Source: Ahrensia sp. R2A130 (lineage in GTDB: Bacteria > Pseudomonadota > Alphaproteobacteria > Rhizobiales > Rhizobiaceae). Taken from it: a stretch of 64,000 nt of DNA. The stretch is from assembly GCF_000179775.1 (NCBI RefSeq), contig NZ_AEEB01000022.1, positions 248,001-312,000 of the forward strand, given 5' to 3'. This document shows, piece by piece, positions 39,073-47,197 of the stretch (within the stretch, counting starts at the first letter, position 1; each line of letters starts with the position of its first letter). The notes beneath the pieces are model-generated. The model was not told where the DNA came from and ran no database searches. It worked only from the letters and a program-made list of their open reading frames with translations. Made by a program: the position numbers and the translations under genes.

Positions 39073-39732
39073 ATGACATTCGAAAACGAAGCCCCGCGCC
39101 CCATCGAACAATCAACCATGTGGCCATCCACCATGGCGGCCATGCTGATTGCGCTGGCCACTTGTTCACCGGCAGGCGCAGCGGACGGGCCAACACCTGC
39201 CCAGATAGCCAGCACTTTGAAAACCGGCGGGCACATTATCTATATTCGCCATGCCAGCACAGAAAAAGACTATGCCGATCAGGTAAAAGCAGACCCCAAC
39301 GATTGTTCGACCCAGCGCACTTTGAGCGAGAACGGCTGGCGGGAAGCGGAAGGCATAGGAGCAGCGTTCCGCAGGCTCGATCTGCCGGTTGGCGCACTCT
39401 ATTCAAGCCAGTATTGCCGCGCATGGCAGACAGCACGGCTGGCTTTCGGTACGCCAGTAAAGACAGCCGCGTTGAATTTCGAACCGGCTGAAGACTTCAC
39501 GCCCGAGCAGATGGAGGCTATGCGCGGCAGGGTCATACCCTTCCTCACCACCGCACCGGCTGACGGCACCAATACTGTTATAGTCGGCCACGATGATCCG
39601 TTCGAGGCAGCAACCGGCATATATCCAGAACCGCAGGGCGTGGCTTACATCTTGAAGCCGAGGACGAATGGTGAGTTCGACATCATAGGCTCGATCAAAC
39701 CTTCCGATTGGAATGATTTGCCGAACGAATAA
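39073..39732 (+). CDS. Histidine phosphatase family protein
   Basis: 219 residues from the ATG at 39073, which has GGAG 8 bases upstream. A hydrophobic stretch (TMAAMLIALATCSPAGAA) indicates export after an unusually long N-region. The phosphohistidine motif is IYIRHASTEKD (R-H in the RHG-like position) and the second His is in VIVGHDDPFEA. RxxQ-like SSQYCRAWQTA also fits the branch. Substrate unknown; periplasmic location inferred. Confidence 0.8.
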   Translation: MTFENEAPRPIEQSTMWPSTMAAMLIALATCSPAGAADGPTPAQIASTLKTGGHIIYIRHASTEKDYADQVKADPNDCSTQRTLSENGWREAEGIGAAFRRLDLPVGALYSSQYCRAWQTARLAFGTPVKTAALNFEPAEDFTPEQMEAMRGRVIPFLTTAPADGTNTVIVGHDDPFEAATGIYPEPQGVAYILKPRTNGEFDIIGSIKPSDWNDLPNE

Positions 39733-39754
39733 AACATGGATGGCGCGCGAGGCT

Positions 39755-40885
39755 CTAACTTTTCGCGCCATCCAGCCATTCACGCGACTGCATTTCGCGC
39801 AATCGCGAGATGGTGCGATCGAATTCAAAGGCTTCTGTGCCGTGGGCAATGGGGTACAAGCCCGATGGCCGCGCTGCCGCTTCCACGATCACCACGCGAC
39901 GTGCCTCATACAAAGTGTCGATCAGCGTGATGAAGCGTTTGGCGGCGTTGCGGTCGGCATGTTCCATCACCGGAATACCGTCGATAAACAGAGTGTGGAA
40001 GCGTTCGGCCAGCGCAAGATAATCGCCCGCACCAAGTGGCGCGCGGCACAGCGCATCGAAACCCATACGCGCCACGCCACCGGCTGCTTTATCGACGGAT
40101 AGTTTGCGCCCGCGCAATTCGATCTCGGCTTCGCCTTCCGGTTTCTCGCCGCGCATATCGGCCCACAAAGCGTCGAACCCGGCGCGATCATCAACGAAAT
40201 ACACGTCGGTGTTGATGAGCTTTTCCATACGGTGATCGGTGTCGGAAGCCAGTTCCACAACATGCATCCGGTCTTTCACCACATCGATGAACGGCAGGAA
40301 GAACGAACGGTTAAGACCGTCTTTGTAAAGCAGGTCAGGATCGACATTGGACGTTGCCACCACGGTAACGCCCCGCTCGAACAGGCCGGTGAACAGCCGT
40401 GCGAGGATCATGGCATCGGCAACATCGGTGACGGTGAACTCGTCGAAGCACAGCAGGTGCGCCTCTTCGGCGATTTCTACAGCCAGCGGCACGATGGGAT
40501 CACCGGTGCCGGACTGTTTCTTCTTCTGCCCTTGCCGCCATTCATGGATGCGGGCGTGAACGTCCTGCATGAAAGCGTGAAAATGCACCCGCTTTTTCGG
40601 CTGCGTCGGTGCCAGTTCGTAGAACGTGTCCATCAACATGGATTTACCGCGCCCCACCCCACCCCAAAGATAAAGTCCGCGCGGCGTGTCGAGCGATACG
40701 GTGGGTTTTTTGCCAAACAGCCACCCCAACGCGCTGCTCTTGTTGCCAAGCCGAGGCTCTGCAAGCTGCACCAGCAGATCGTCCAGCACCACAATCGCAT
40801 TGGCCTGCGCTGCATCATGGCGCAATTCGCCGGAGGCAATGCGGCCGTCGACAGTTTGTTGAAGTGTTCGGGAAGTGTCGGCCAT
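39755..40885 (-). CDS. zapE: AFG1/ZapE-family ATPase
   Basis: 376 residues from the ATG at 40885. Walker A GGVGRGKS at 75-82, the family sequence MLMDTFYE, KKRVHFHAFMQDVHARIHEW, Walker B LLCFDEFTVTDVADAMILARL and sensor region VTVVATSNVDPDLLYKDGLN. ZapE acts at the division ring in gammaproteobacteria, and its mitochondrial relative AFG1/LACE1 handles respiratory proteins. In alphaproteobacteria the gene often lies next to mdh, as here. Confidence 0.92.
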   Translation of the reverse strand: MADTSRTLQQTVDGRIASGELRHDAAQANAIVVLDDLLVQLAEPRLGNKSSALGWLFGKKPTVSLDTPRGLYLWGGVGRGKSMLMDTFYELAPTQPKKRVHFHAFMQDVHARIHEWRQGQKKKQSGTGDPIVPLAVEIAEEAHLLCFDEFTVTDVADAMILARLFTGLFERGVTVVATSNVDPDLLYKDGLNRSFFLPFIDVVKDRMHVVELASDTDHRMEKLINTDVYFVDDRAGFDALWADMRGEKPEGEAEIELRGRKLSVDKAAGGVARMGFDALCRAPLGAGDYLALAERFHTLFIDGIPVMEHADRNAAKRFITLIDTLYEARRVVIVEAAARPSGLYPIAHGTEAFEFDRTISRLREMQSREWLDGAKS

Positions 40886-41246
40886 CAAATCAGGCGCAAT
40901 CAGAGTCGGCTGGCTTTCAAGAGACCGTGCAAAACCGCAGTCGCCCCCACAAGGGGCAAACTGCACCTCGATCCACTAAAAATCGTTTGAAGAGGCACGC
41001 TAACTGCTGGGGCAAGCGAAATTGCGACTAACGACAAGTCAGGGCAGCCAGAAACCACCCCAATAACTTTACGAGAAAGCAAAACGCTACCTAGAGGCAA
41101 GCCGAGGCGGCGAAAAGCCGCCCGGCGCTAGTTGCGCCGCCCCGCGCAGCGAAGCGGAGCAGCAAAAATGCGGAGCGATTGGCGCAGCCAATCTGCGTGA
41201 GCGCAAACTGAAAAGTTGTCGCGTTAGCGCGCCCTGTCTGCAATCC
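40886..41246. other. 361-base gap with hairpin repeat D
   Basis: No gene is seen. The part from about 41100 to 41215 is the structured repeat described separately. The rest (40886-41095) contains neither a convincing frame nor a recognised signal. Confidence 0.5.
41106..41212 (+). repeat. Covarying hairpin repeat, copy D
   Basis: Stem 1 GGCGGC/GCCGCC around GAAAA (41106-41122), stem 2 CGGCGC/GCGCCG around TAGTT (41123-41139), then GCGCAGCGAAGCGG. An added module has GATTGGC-GCA-GCCAATC (near 41177-41193) followed by TGCGTGAGCGCAAA. Flanking genes are on the opposite strand. Confidence 0.75.
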
Positions 41247-41864
41247 CTAGCGGGACAATGATATAGCCGAACCCGAAGTCGTGGAGCCATCATAGCGGCT
41301 GTCTGCAGAGCGGAACAACGTAGCTGTCGTGCCGCCGGACTGGTCGACCAGCACAACCTGCTTGCCCTTAACGTCCCATGCCTGAACGGCTTTGAGCGAA
41401 CCGGGGCAAGCGCGCGATGCTGCGCGGTAACCACCGGACCATTTGGTCAGCGTCAGGAAGATCTGGCAGTTGGCGCCGCCGGACGACACCGTCCATGCGC
41501 CCAGCAATTCGTTACGGGTAACAGGCTTGCCACCGTCGGAAGGCGTGGCCGAAGCAACCTCGACCGGTGCCAGAACTGGCTCCTGACCGGCTGGCGTGTT
41601 GGGATTAAGCGGATCAATGGGCTGCGCGACCGCGTCCGGTGCCTGACGGGAAACGTCCTGCAATGGCTGGCCTGCAACAGGCGGCGGTGGCGCTGGTGTC
41701 AATGTGGAAGCGCGAGGCTGCGCGCTAACGCCACCCTGATAAGGATCAGCGGTTCGTGTGCAGGCAGAAAGCGCAATTGCAAGCGCTGGAGCTGCCAGAA
41801 CTGCGATGCGGAAATGAGTGTTACGTGGCTCGGCGCGACGTGGCGTGTGGACCAATTTGGCCAT
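41247..41864 (-). CDS. Outer-membrane lipoprotein with protease-inhibitor (Inh/Omp19) domain
   Basis: 205 residues from the ATG at 41864. Lipobox ALSAC near residue 35, a Pro/Ala-rich spacer, and a C-terminal domain of about 95 residues beginning LLGAWTVSSGGANCQIFLTL. Its two Cys and WDVKGKQVVLVDQSGGTTAT strand resemble the AprI/Inh metalloprotease-inhibitor barrel and the Brucella lipoprotein Omp19. It probably protects against proteases at the cell surface or periplasm, by analogy. Confidence 0.75.
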   Translation of the reverse strand: MAKLVHTPRRAEPRNTHFRIAVLAAPALAIALSACTRTADPYQGGVSAQPRASTLTPAPPPPVAGQPLQDVSRQAPDAVAQPIDPLNPNTPAGQEPVLAPVEVASATPSDGGKPVTRNELLGAWTVSSGGANCQIFLTLTKWSGGYRAASRACPGSLKAVQAWDVKGKQVVLVDQSGGTTATLFRSADSRYDGSTTSGSAISLSR

Positions 41865-42167
41865 GATGTTCTTCCTTGTAATACCCGAAATCACCCCAAG
41901 ACCGGGTTGCTCAAAAGAGCAAAGGACACATCACCATCCCGCCGACCGTTGACCCATCACCGTTCGGGCGGTGCGGGCTGTATTGAAACGTATATTGGAC
42001 CAGCATGGTAAATGCGGGCCTAATATGACGCGAAAGGGTGTATTGCGCGCGGGAAGCGGTACGCAAAGCCACGTTTGGCTGAAAATACGGAACAGTTGCG
42101 CTTAAGACACGCCAAGGGCTGCACACGATTTTAGACGAATGCAGCCGCTATATCTGTAAGACAGCGC
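41865..42167. other. 303-base gap, nothing recognised
   Basis: The stretch lies between the Inh-type lipoprotein start and the end of the DUF302 gene, both on the minus strand. It should contain the lipoprotein promoter. I see no repeat, terminator or binding site that I can support. Confidence 0.4.
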
Positions 42168-42647
42168 TTATTGAGCGGCAGCGCCCATCAATTTGCCCAG
42201 CGCGCCGCCCATCATGGTGAGCGGTTTTTCGGCGGCATCCACTTTATAGCGCTGCTTGTATGTATCGGGAGATGTGGCGGCCATTTTCGTTTTGCCATCC
42301 TCTGCCCAGATCAACACGCGCACTGGCAGATCAATACCCGCCATGCGGTCAGCCTGCATGATGGGTGTACCGATCTTCGGATTGCCGAAGATCACGAGGC
42401 GGGTTGGCGGAAGTTCCAACCCGGCCTTTGCCGCATTGGCCTGATGATCGACGACAGCAAAGACGGTCGCACCGGCTTTTTCGATGGCAGCCACAAGCTT
42501 GTCAGCCGTTTCAGCCACCGAGTTGGCGCTGTCCTGCGTAATGAAAGGCGATGCATGACCATCGGCAAAGCCTGGCGCAGGCATGGTCACGGTGACAGCA
42601 GCAGCTAAAGCTATAGCTGCGATGCCGTTTTTGATCGTGGTCTTCAT
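42168..42647 (-). CDS. Periplasmic DUF302-family protein
   Basis: 159 residues from the ATG at 42647. Signal peptide (IAAIALAAAVTVTMPAPGFA) and a DUF302 domain: SVAETADKLVAAIEKAGATV, then FAVVDHQANAAKAGLELPPT with LVIFGNPKIGTPIMQAD and LPVRVLIWAEDGKT. DUF302 folds as a small alpha/beta dimer of unknown function, often linked to oxidative or sulfur stress. It begins 47 bases after msrA ends, so the two may be an operon for periplasmic stress. Confidence 0.87.
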   Translation of the reverse strand: MKTTIKNGIAAIALAAAVTVTMPAPGFADGHASPFITQDSANSVAETADKLVAAIEKAGATVFAVVDHQANAAKAGLELPPTRLVIFGNPKIGTPIMQADRMAGIDLPVRVLIWAEDGKTKMAATSPDTYKQRYKVDAAEKPLTMMGGALGKLMGAAAQ

Positions 42648-42694
42648 AAGAATTCTCCCGTGATGATACGCTCGAAATGTTGAGCCAGAGGCCC

Positions 42695-43309
42695 CTAGCT
42701 GGCTTTTTCTTTCTTGTGCGCAACGCGTGGATAAGCGGCATCGCCCCAAAGCTGCTCGACACGTTGATCGCGCCCGCAGTTCCAACGGTAGTATTTATAA
42801 CGCACTGGGTTTTTCTTGTAATAATCCTGATGATACCCCTCAGCATCCGTCCAGAACGATGCGTCCGAGATCGGCGTTATGATGGCCTGACCCAGTTCTT
42901 TTTCGGCCCTGGCCTTGGCAGCAGCAGCGGCCTTAGCTTCAGAAGCATCCTGCGTGAAGATGTGGGTGCCGTAAGCGTAACCACGGTCACAGAACTGGCC
43001 TCCGGCATCGGTCGGATCAACCGTCTTGAAGAAGGTATCCAGAATTTCCGCATAACTTATTTTGGACGAATCGTAGGTGATCTTCACCGCCTCGCGGTGG
43101 CCCTTGTGGCTGCGGTAGGTCGGGTTCTTCTTCTCACCGCCGGTGTACCCGGAGACAACATCCTTCACGCCCGCGACGGTCTCAAAGTCTTTCTCAATGC
43201 ACCAGAAGCAGCCACCGGCAACGATGGCGGTCTTTTCAGCGGCCTGCGCGGCGCTGATCGGCATGATTGCGGCACCAGCAAGTAGGGCTGCGGCAAAGGT
43301 CTTCTTCAT
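42695..43309 (-). CDS. msrA: Peptide methionine (S)-S-oxide reductase, exported
   Basis: 204 residues from the ATG at 43309. A signal peptide (KKTFAAALLAGAAIMPISAAQA) is unusual for MsrA and implies periplasmic repair. The catalytic motif is GGCFWC (C34 the nucleophile, C37), followed by EKDFETVAGVKDVVSGYTGG and YHQDYYKKNP. It reduces methionine-S-sulfoxide in proteins. No C-terminal extra domain (MsrB) is present. Confidence 0.93.
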   Translation of the reverse strand: MKKTFAAALLAGAAIMPISAAQAAEKTAIVAGGCFWCIEKDFETVAGVKDVVSGYTGGEKKNPTYRSHKGHREAVKITYDSSKISYAEILDTFFKTVDPTDAGGQFCDRGYAYGTHIFTQDASEAKAAAAAKARAEKELGQAIITPISDASFWTDAEGYHQDYYKKNPVRYKYYRWNCGRDQRVEQLWGDAAYPRVAHKKEKAS

Positions 43310-43461
43310 AAAACGTCTCCGTTGGATTTTCTCATCACAGGGCAATGCCGGTGGTTGCGTGAGAACATGTCTGCGACTGTCTTAAGGCGCAAACATGATG
43401 TTGGCGTCTCAATCCCAGTCACACCCGCGTGAGCACAATCTCAACTACGCAATAGACTTGG

Positions 43462-43761
43462 TTAGCGTTTCAGGAACTGATGGTTCTCGTCCACTTGCCC
43501 GTCCACACCCTCCGGCACCACCAAAGCCAGATCACCTGCGTCGAACGCTGCGAACCATTCGTCCCATTCCACCAGTCGCTGAGTATGGGTCGCGCTCTCA
43601 TTGTTGTCCGAGCCGTGACGCACCTGCCCGAATTCAAATGAAACCGTGTCTTTTGCGCCTCCTGTGCCGGTGGGAACAGCTATTAGCGCGGGCTTACCGG
43701 CACGGGCTGCAGCCCATTCCCTGATCTCGTCGTGATTCGTGATGGAGCGGTTCATAGCCAT
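43462..43761 (-). CDS. Conserved small hypothetical protein
   Basis: 99 residues from the ATG at 43761 (a second ATG at 43755). The frame is open further upstream but without homology. The core, ITNHDEIREWAAARAGKPAL followed by DTVSFEFGQVRHG and LVEWDEWFAAFDAGDLALVV, looks like a small protein conserved in Hyphomicrobiales. No catalytic motif is seen. It stands alone, divergent from the RTX gene. Confidence 0.65.
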   Translation of the reverse strand: MAMNRSITNHDEIREWAAARAGKPALIAVPTGTGGAKDTVSFEFGQVRHGSDNNESATHTQRLVEWDEWFAAFDAGDLALVVPEGVDGQVDENHQFLKR

Positions 43762-43865
43762 GTTCGATCGCTTACCTTTGGGTGGTTTGAAGTAACAACG
43801 ACCAACAACGAATTTCAGTTCCATCGAAGGGACTTGGCCGATGTTCCGGAAGCGAATCGTCAAGG

Positions 43866-43880
43866 TTAACCATTCCTTAC
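43866..43880 (+). promoter_or_regulatory. CtrA-like half-matching box (TTAA-N7-TTAC)
   Basis: TTAACCATTCCTTAC is one base from the CtrA consensus TTAA-N7-TTAA. It lies in the divergent gap about 107 bases before the RTX gene and about 105 before the small hypothetical gene. Weak evidence. Confidence 0.3.
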
Positions 43881-43986
43881 CGTTTCGATTGACGATCTCT
43901 GCCAAAATGACAGTTTCAGCACGGGAAGTACGCAGATTAGCCGCTCCGGGATGAGAGCAATCTGCACAATGATCGGGCAGCAACTA

Positions 43987-46044
43987 ATGACAAACTACGT
44001 CGTCACCACAACGAACGAATCCACAGCAACAGACGGCGTAATCTCGCTGCGCGAAGCCCTGATTGCAGCCAATACCGATCAAGTTTTCGGTGACGCAGCG
44101 GCTGGAAGCGATAGCGATATCATCACATTTGCAGCAGGTTTGAGCGGCCAGTCGATTACCTTAAGCCTCGGTGAACTGGCGATAAACACTGCCCAGGCCA
44201 TCACTATCAACGGCGACATCGACGGCAACGGCGCAGCCGACATCACCATTGACCGCGAGACCGGCATGGGCAGCGATTTCCGCATCTTCACCAACAACGG
44301 CACGCTGACGCTGAACGATCTGATCATCAGAGATGGCGCAGCCACGGATAATGGCGGCGCAGTGTTCAGCACTTTCGCACTAACCACCAACAACGTCACC
44401 TTCTCCGACAACATAGCAACAACCAATGGCGGCGCCATCTACAGCACCGGCACGCTGACCCTCACCGACACGATGTTCGACAGCAACGAAGCCGAAGGCG
44501 AGAATGTTGGGGAAGGCGGCGGCGGCATTTTCAACGCTGGCGGTACCGTCACCATCACGGACAGCACATTCGATTCCAACCGCGCGGCAGGTATTTTGGG
44601 TTCAGGCGGGGCGGTCTTCTCATCCGGCGGTACGCTGGGTGTCGATGACGTCGTGTTCACGATGAACAACGCCAACCGCGCCGGTGGCGCGCTGGAAGGC
44701 ACAAACGGCACCATCATCACGTCACAGTACAGCACTTATGATTCCAACTCCGCGCTGGACCTTCCCGGCAATGGCGGCGCGGCGCATATCAGCGATGCGG
44801 GCACCACCTTCAACTCCACATCGGACGTGTTCGACAGCAACAACGCCAACCGCGATGGCGGCGGCCTGTGGGTGGGCGCAACATCAATCGCGACCATCGA
44901 TACAGGCGACTTCATAGACAACGCCCTGACAGGCGATGGTGCAGGCGTCGGTGGCGCGATCTATGTCATGGATGGCGGCGATCTCAACGTCACCAACACT
45001 GCATTTTTTGGTAACAACGCAAGCACCGGTCAGGTCATCGGCAGCGGCGCAGCCGCCATGGGAACCGGCAACATCGAGATCACCAGCTCCACCCCGCAGG
45101 ACGGCGAAGTATATGGCGGCTCACAGGACGATTTTCTGGAAGGCGATGCCACAGCCAACGTGCTGATCGGCGGCGCTGGGCGCGACGTACTGAACGGGCT
45201 TGCAGGCAACGACACAATGACCGGCGGTACAGGCGACGACGTTTATAGCGTAACCGAAACCGGTGACATCGTCACCGAACTTCAAAACGAAGGTTTCGAC
45301 GTCATCTATAACTCAGTCGATTACATCTTGCCCAACCACGTGGAGCACATGGTTCTCATCGATACAGGCAACGGTACCGGTAATGGCTTGGACAATTATA
45401 TGTTCGGCAACGACCTATCCAACACACTCCACGGCGAAGGCGGCCATGACATTCTCTGCGGCTTCGAGGGTGCAGACACTCTTTACGGTGGCGAAGGCGA
45501 AGACATTCTGGACGGCGGCACCGGCGAAGACACCATGGTTGGCGGCACGCAAAACGACAGCTACCGCGTGGATTCCCTAGGCGATAGTGTGATCGAAAAT
45601 ACCGGTGAAGGACTCGATGTCGTCTATTCATCCATCGACGGCTACACCTTGGCAGACGATGTCGAGTTCCTGATCCTCGACGGAGTAGCCAACGGAACCG
45701 GCAACGATGGCGACAATGCTATCTTTGGCAACGACCTCGACAACCGCCTGAACGGCGGCGCAGGCTTGGATGCCCTATACGGCTTCGGCGGCAACGACAC
45801 ATTCGTGCTCAACGCAGCAGACAATGGCACCAGCGAGCCCCAGCAGATCATCGTAGGCTTCGAAGGCGCAGGCGTGACCGGCGGCGACACTCTGGAATTC
45901 GGTGGCTACGGCGAAGGCGCAACCGTGGTTCAGGTCTCCACCCAAAGCTATCAGGTCCGCGACGCCAACAACGACACCCAAGCACAGTTCTGGCTGTATC
46001 AGGGTAATGGCGTGCTGACGGCGGATGATTACATGTTCGTGTGA
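43987..46044 (+). CDS. Secreted beta-helix/RTX calcium-binding protein
   Basis: 685 residues from the ATG at 43987; ATGs at 43951 and 43969 are alternatives. The N-terminus resembles the CSLREA-type start (DGVISLREALIAANTD), followed by repeated beta-helix strands (residues about 60-370, with recurring NNGTLTL, DNGGAVFST and GGAIYSTG units). The C-terminal RTX part (from about 395) has GGxGxDxLxG nonapeptides, as in GGAGRDVLNGLAGNDTMTGG, and modules of the DDVYSVTETGDIVTE type. No N-terminal signal; such proteins leave by type I secretion using a C-terminal signal, here ending GVLTADDYMFV. It probably acts as an adhesin or matrix protein. No exporter genes lie in the window. Confidence 0.85.
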   Translation: MTNYVVTTTNESTATDGVISLREALIAANTDQVFGDAAAGSDSDIITFAAGLSGQSITLSLGELAINTAQAITINGDIDGNGAADITIDRETGMGSDFRIFTNNGTLTLNDLIIRDGAATDNGGAVFSTFALTTNNVTFSDNIATTNGGAIYSTGTLTLTDTMFDSNEAEGENVGEGGGGIFNAGGTVTITDSTFDSNRAAGILGSGGAVFSSGGTLGVDDVVFTMNNANRAGGALEGTNGTIITSQYSTYDSNSALDLPGNGGAAHISDAGTTFNSTSDVFDSNNANRDGGGLWVGATSIATIDTGDFIDNALTGDGAGVGGAIYVMDGGDLNVTNTAFFGNNASTGQVIGSGAAAMGTGNIEITSSTPQDGEVYGGSQDDFLEGDATANVLIGGAGRDVLNGLAGNDTMTGGTGDDVYSVTETGDIVTELQNEGFDVIYNSVDYILPNHVEHMVLIDTGNGTGNGLDNYMFGNDLSNTLHGEGGHDILCGFEGADTLYGGEGEDILDGGTGEDTMVGGTQNDSYRVDSLGDSVIENTGEGLDVVYSSIDGYTLADDVEFLILDGVANGTGNDGDNAIFGNDLDNRLNGGAGLDALYGFGGNDTFVLNAADNGTSEPQQIIVGFEGAGVTGGDTLEFGGYGEGATVVQVSTQSYQVRDANNDTQAQFWLYQGNGVLTADDYMFV

Positions 46045-46205
46045 TGAAAGTAGCGTTGCTTGATAGATAAGCGGTGGCGACAAACGCCAGTGCAGGTCTG
46101 GCTTAAATGACATGGTAGCAGCCATCATCGACCAAAGCCCACTTTCATTCCTCGTCTTTGGCTTCTAGTGTCTCGTCAACTACGGGAGCCAATCGAGACC
46201 AGCTC

Positions 46206-46622
46206 ATGAGCGACACCACTGTCGATCCGACGACCAGAAAGCCGCGACCGCTTTCGCCGCATCTGGAAATTTACAAACCCATTCCCACAATGGTGATGTC
46301 GATCCTGCATCGCGTCACCGGTGCGGCGCTGTATTTCGGCACGATCCTCGTGGCGTGGTGGCTGCTGGCGGCAGCCTCCGGCCCCGAAGCGTTCGAGACG
46401 GCGTCGAACTTCTTCGGTTCGTGGTTCGGGCGGCTCGTGCTGTTCGGCTACACGCTGGCGCTGATCCACCACATGCTGGGTGGCATGAAGCACCTCGTGC
46501 AGGACACCGGTCGTGGCTTGGACAAGGACTTCACCACCAAGATGGCCAAGGCGCAGCCTGTGCTGTCGATCATCATCACGGTGCTGATCTGGTTTGCGGC
46601 CTACGCCGTGCGGTTGGGTTGA
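46206..46622 (+). CDS. sdhC: Succinate dehydrogenase cytochrome b556 subunit
   Basis: 138 residues from the ATG at 46206. Three membrane helices. The conserved start RPLSPHLEIYKPIPTMVMSI with SILHRVTG, and LIHHMLGGMKHL (residues 87-98), provides the haem-ligand His and quinone-site residues. It anchors the SdhAB head to the membrane. The gap upstream (46045-46205) should contain the operon promoter. Confidence 0.93.
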   Translation: MSDTTVDPTTRKPRPLSPHLEIYKPIPTMVMSILHRVTGAALYFGTILVAWWLLAAASGPEAFETASNFFGSWFGRLVLFGYTLALIHHMLGGMKHLVQDTGRGLDKDFTTKMAKAQPVLSIIITVLIWFAAYAVRLG

Positions 46623-46627
46623 AGGAT

Positions 46628-47044
46628 ATGAGCATGGATCAAGATTTCCGCACCCCGCTGTCCCGCGTTCGTGGCTTGGGCTCGGCCAAGGATGGCACAC
46701 AGCATTTCTGGCACCAGCGCCTTACCGCGATGGCCAACCTGGTTCTCATCACGTTTTTCGTATGGACCGTGGTCGCGCTGAACGGAGCGACATGGGAAGA
46801 AACTGTCGCATACCTTTCCAGCCCACTCGTCGCTATTGTGATGGTGATGGTGCTCGGTGCCGGTATCTACCACATGAAGCTCGGCATGCAGGTCATCATC
46901 GAAGACTACGTGCATGGTGCCGCCGGCAAGGCGTTGCTGATCGCGAATGTGTTTTTCGCGATTGCCATCGCAGCAGCCTGCGTTTTCGCGGTGCTGAAGC
47001 TGGGCTTTGGAACCGTCGTTCCGATAGTGCCGATCGCGAGCTAA
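46628..47044 (+). CDS. sdhD: Succinate dehydrogenase membrane anchor subunit
   Basis: 138 residues from the ATG at 46628, 5 bases after the sdhC stop. It has the SdhD signature RVRGLGSAKDGTQHFWHQRL, then three helices and the segment GAGIYHMKLGMQVIIEDYVH carrying the haem and quinone contacts. With SdhC it forms the haem-bearing anchor. Downstream, before sdhA, lies a hairpin-rich repeat. Confidence 0.92.
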   Translation: MSMDQDFRTPLSRVRGLGSAKDGTQHFWHQRLTAMANLVLITFFVWTVVALNGATWEETVAYLSSPLVAIVMVMVLGAGIYHMKLGMQVIIEDYVHGAAGKALLIANVFFAIAIAAACVFAVLKLGFGTVVPIVPIAS

Positions 47045-47055
47045 ATAAGAATACT

Positions 47056-47076
47056 GGCCCACTCTCGGAGCGGGCC
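47056..47076 (+). other. Intercistronic hairpin after sdhD
   Basis: GGCCC and GGGCC pair around 11 bases, starting 12 bases after the sdhD stop. There is no T-run, so it is more likely an RNA-processing or stability structure than a terminator. Confidence 0.4.
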
Positions 47077-47103
47077 GAACGACGAATTAGAAGCGGGCGA
47101 CAA

Positions 47104-47184
47104 GATCGCGAAGAGCGGTCCGGCGAGAATCTCGCCGCCCCCGTGGAGCGCAGCGGCGAAGCCGCGACAGCGTGAACGCAAAAG
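47104..47184 (+). repeat. Covarying hairpin repeat, copy B, inside the sdh operon
   Basis: Stem 1 GATCGC/GCGGTC around GAAGA (47104-47120), stem 2 CGGCGAG/CTCGCCG around AAT (47121-47137), stem 3 CGGC/GCCG around GAA in GCAGCGGCGAAGCCGCGAC, and the tail CAGCGTGAACGCAAAAG. It fills the sdhD-sdhA gap and ends 13 bases before the sdhA start. Confidence 0.8.
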
Positions 47185-47197
47185 AGAGACCGACCCG

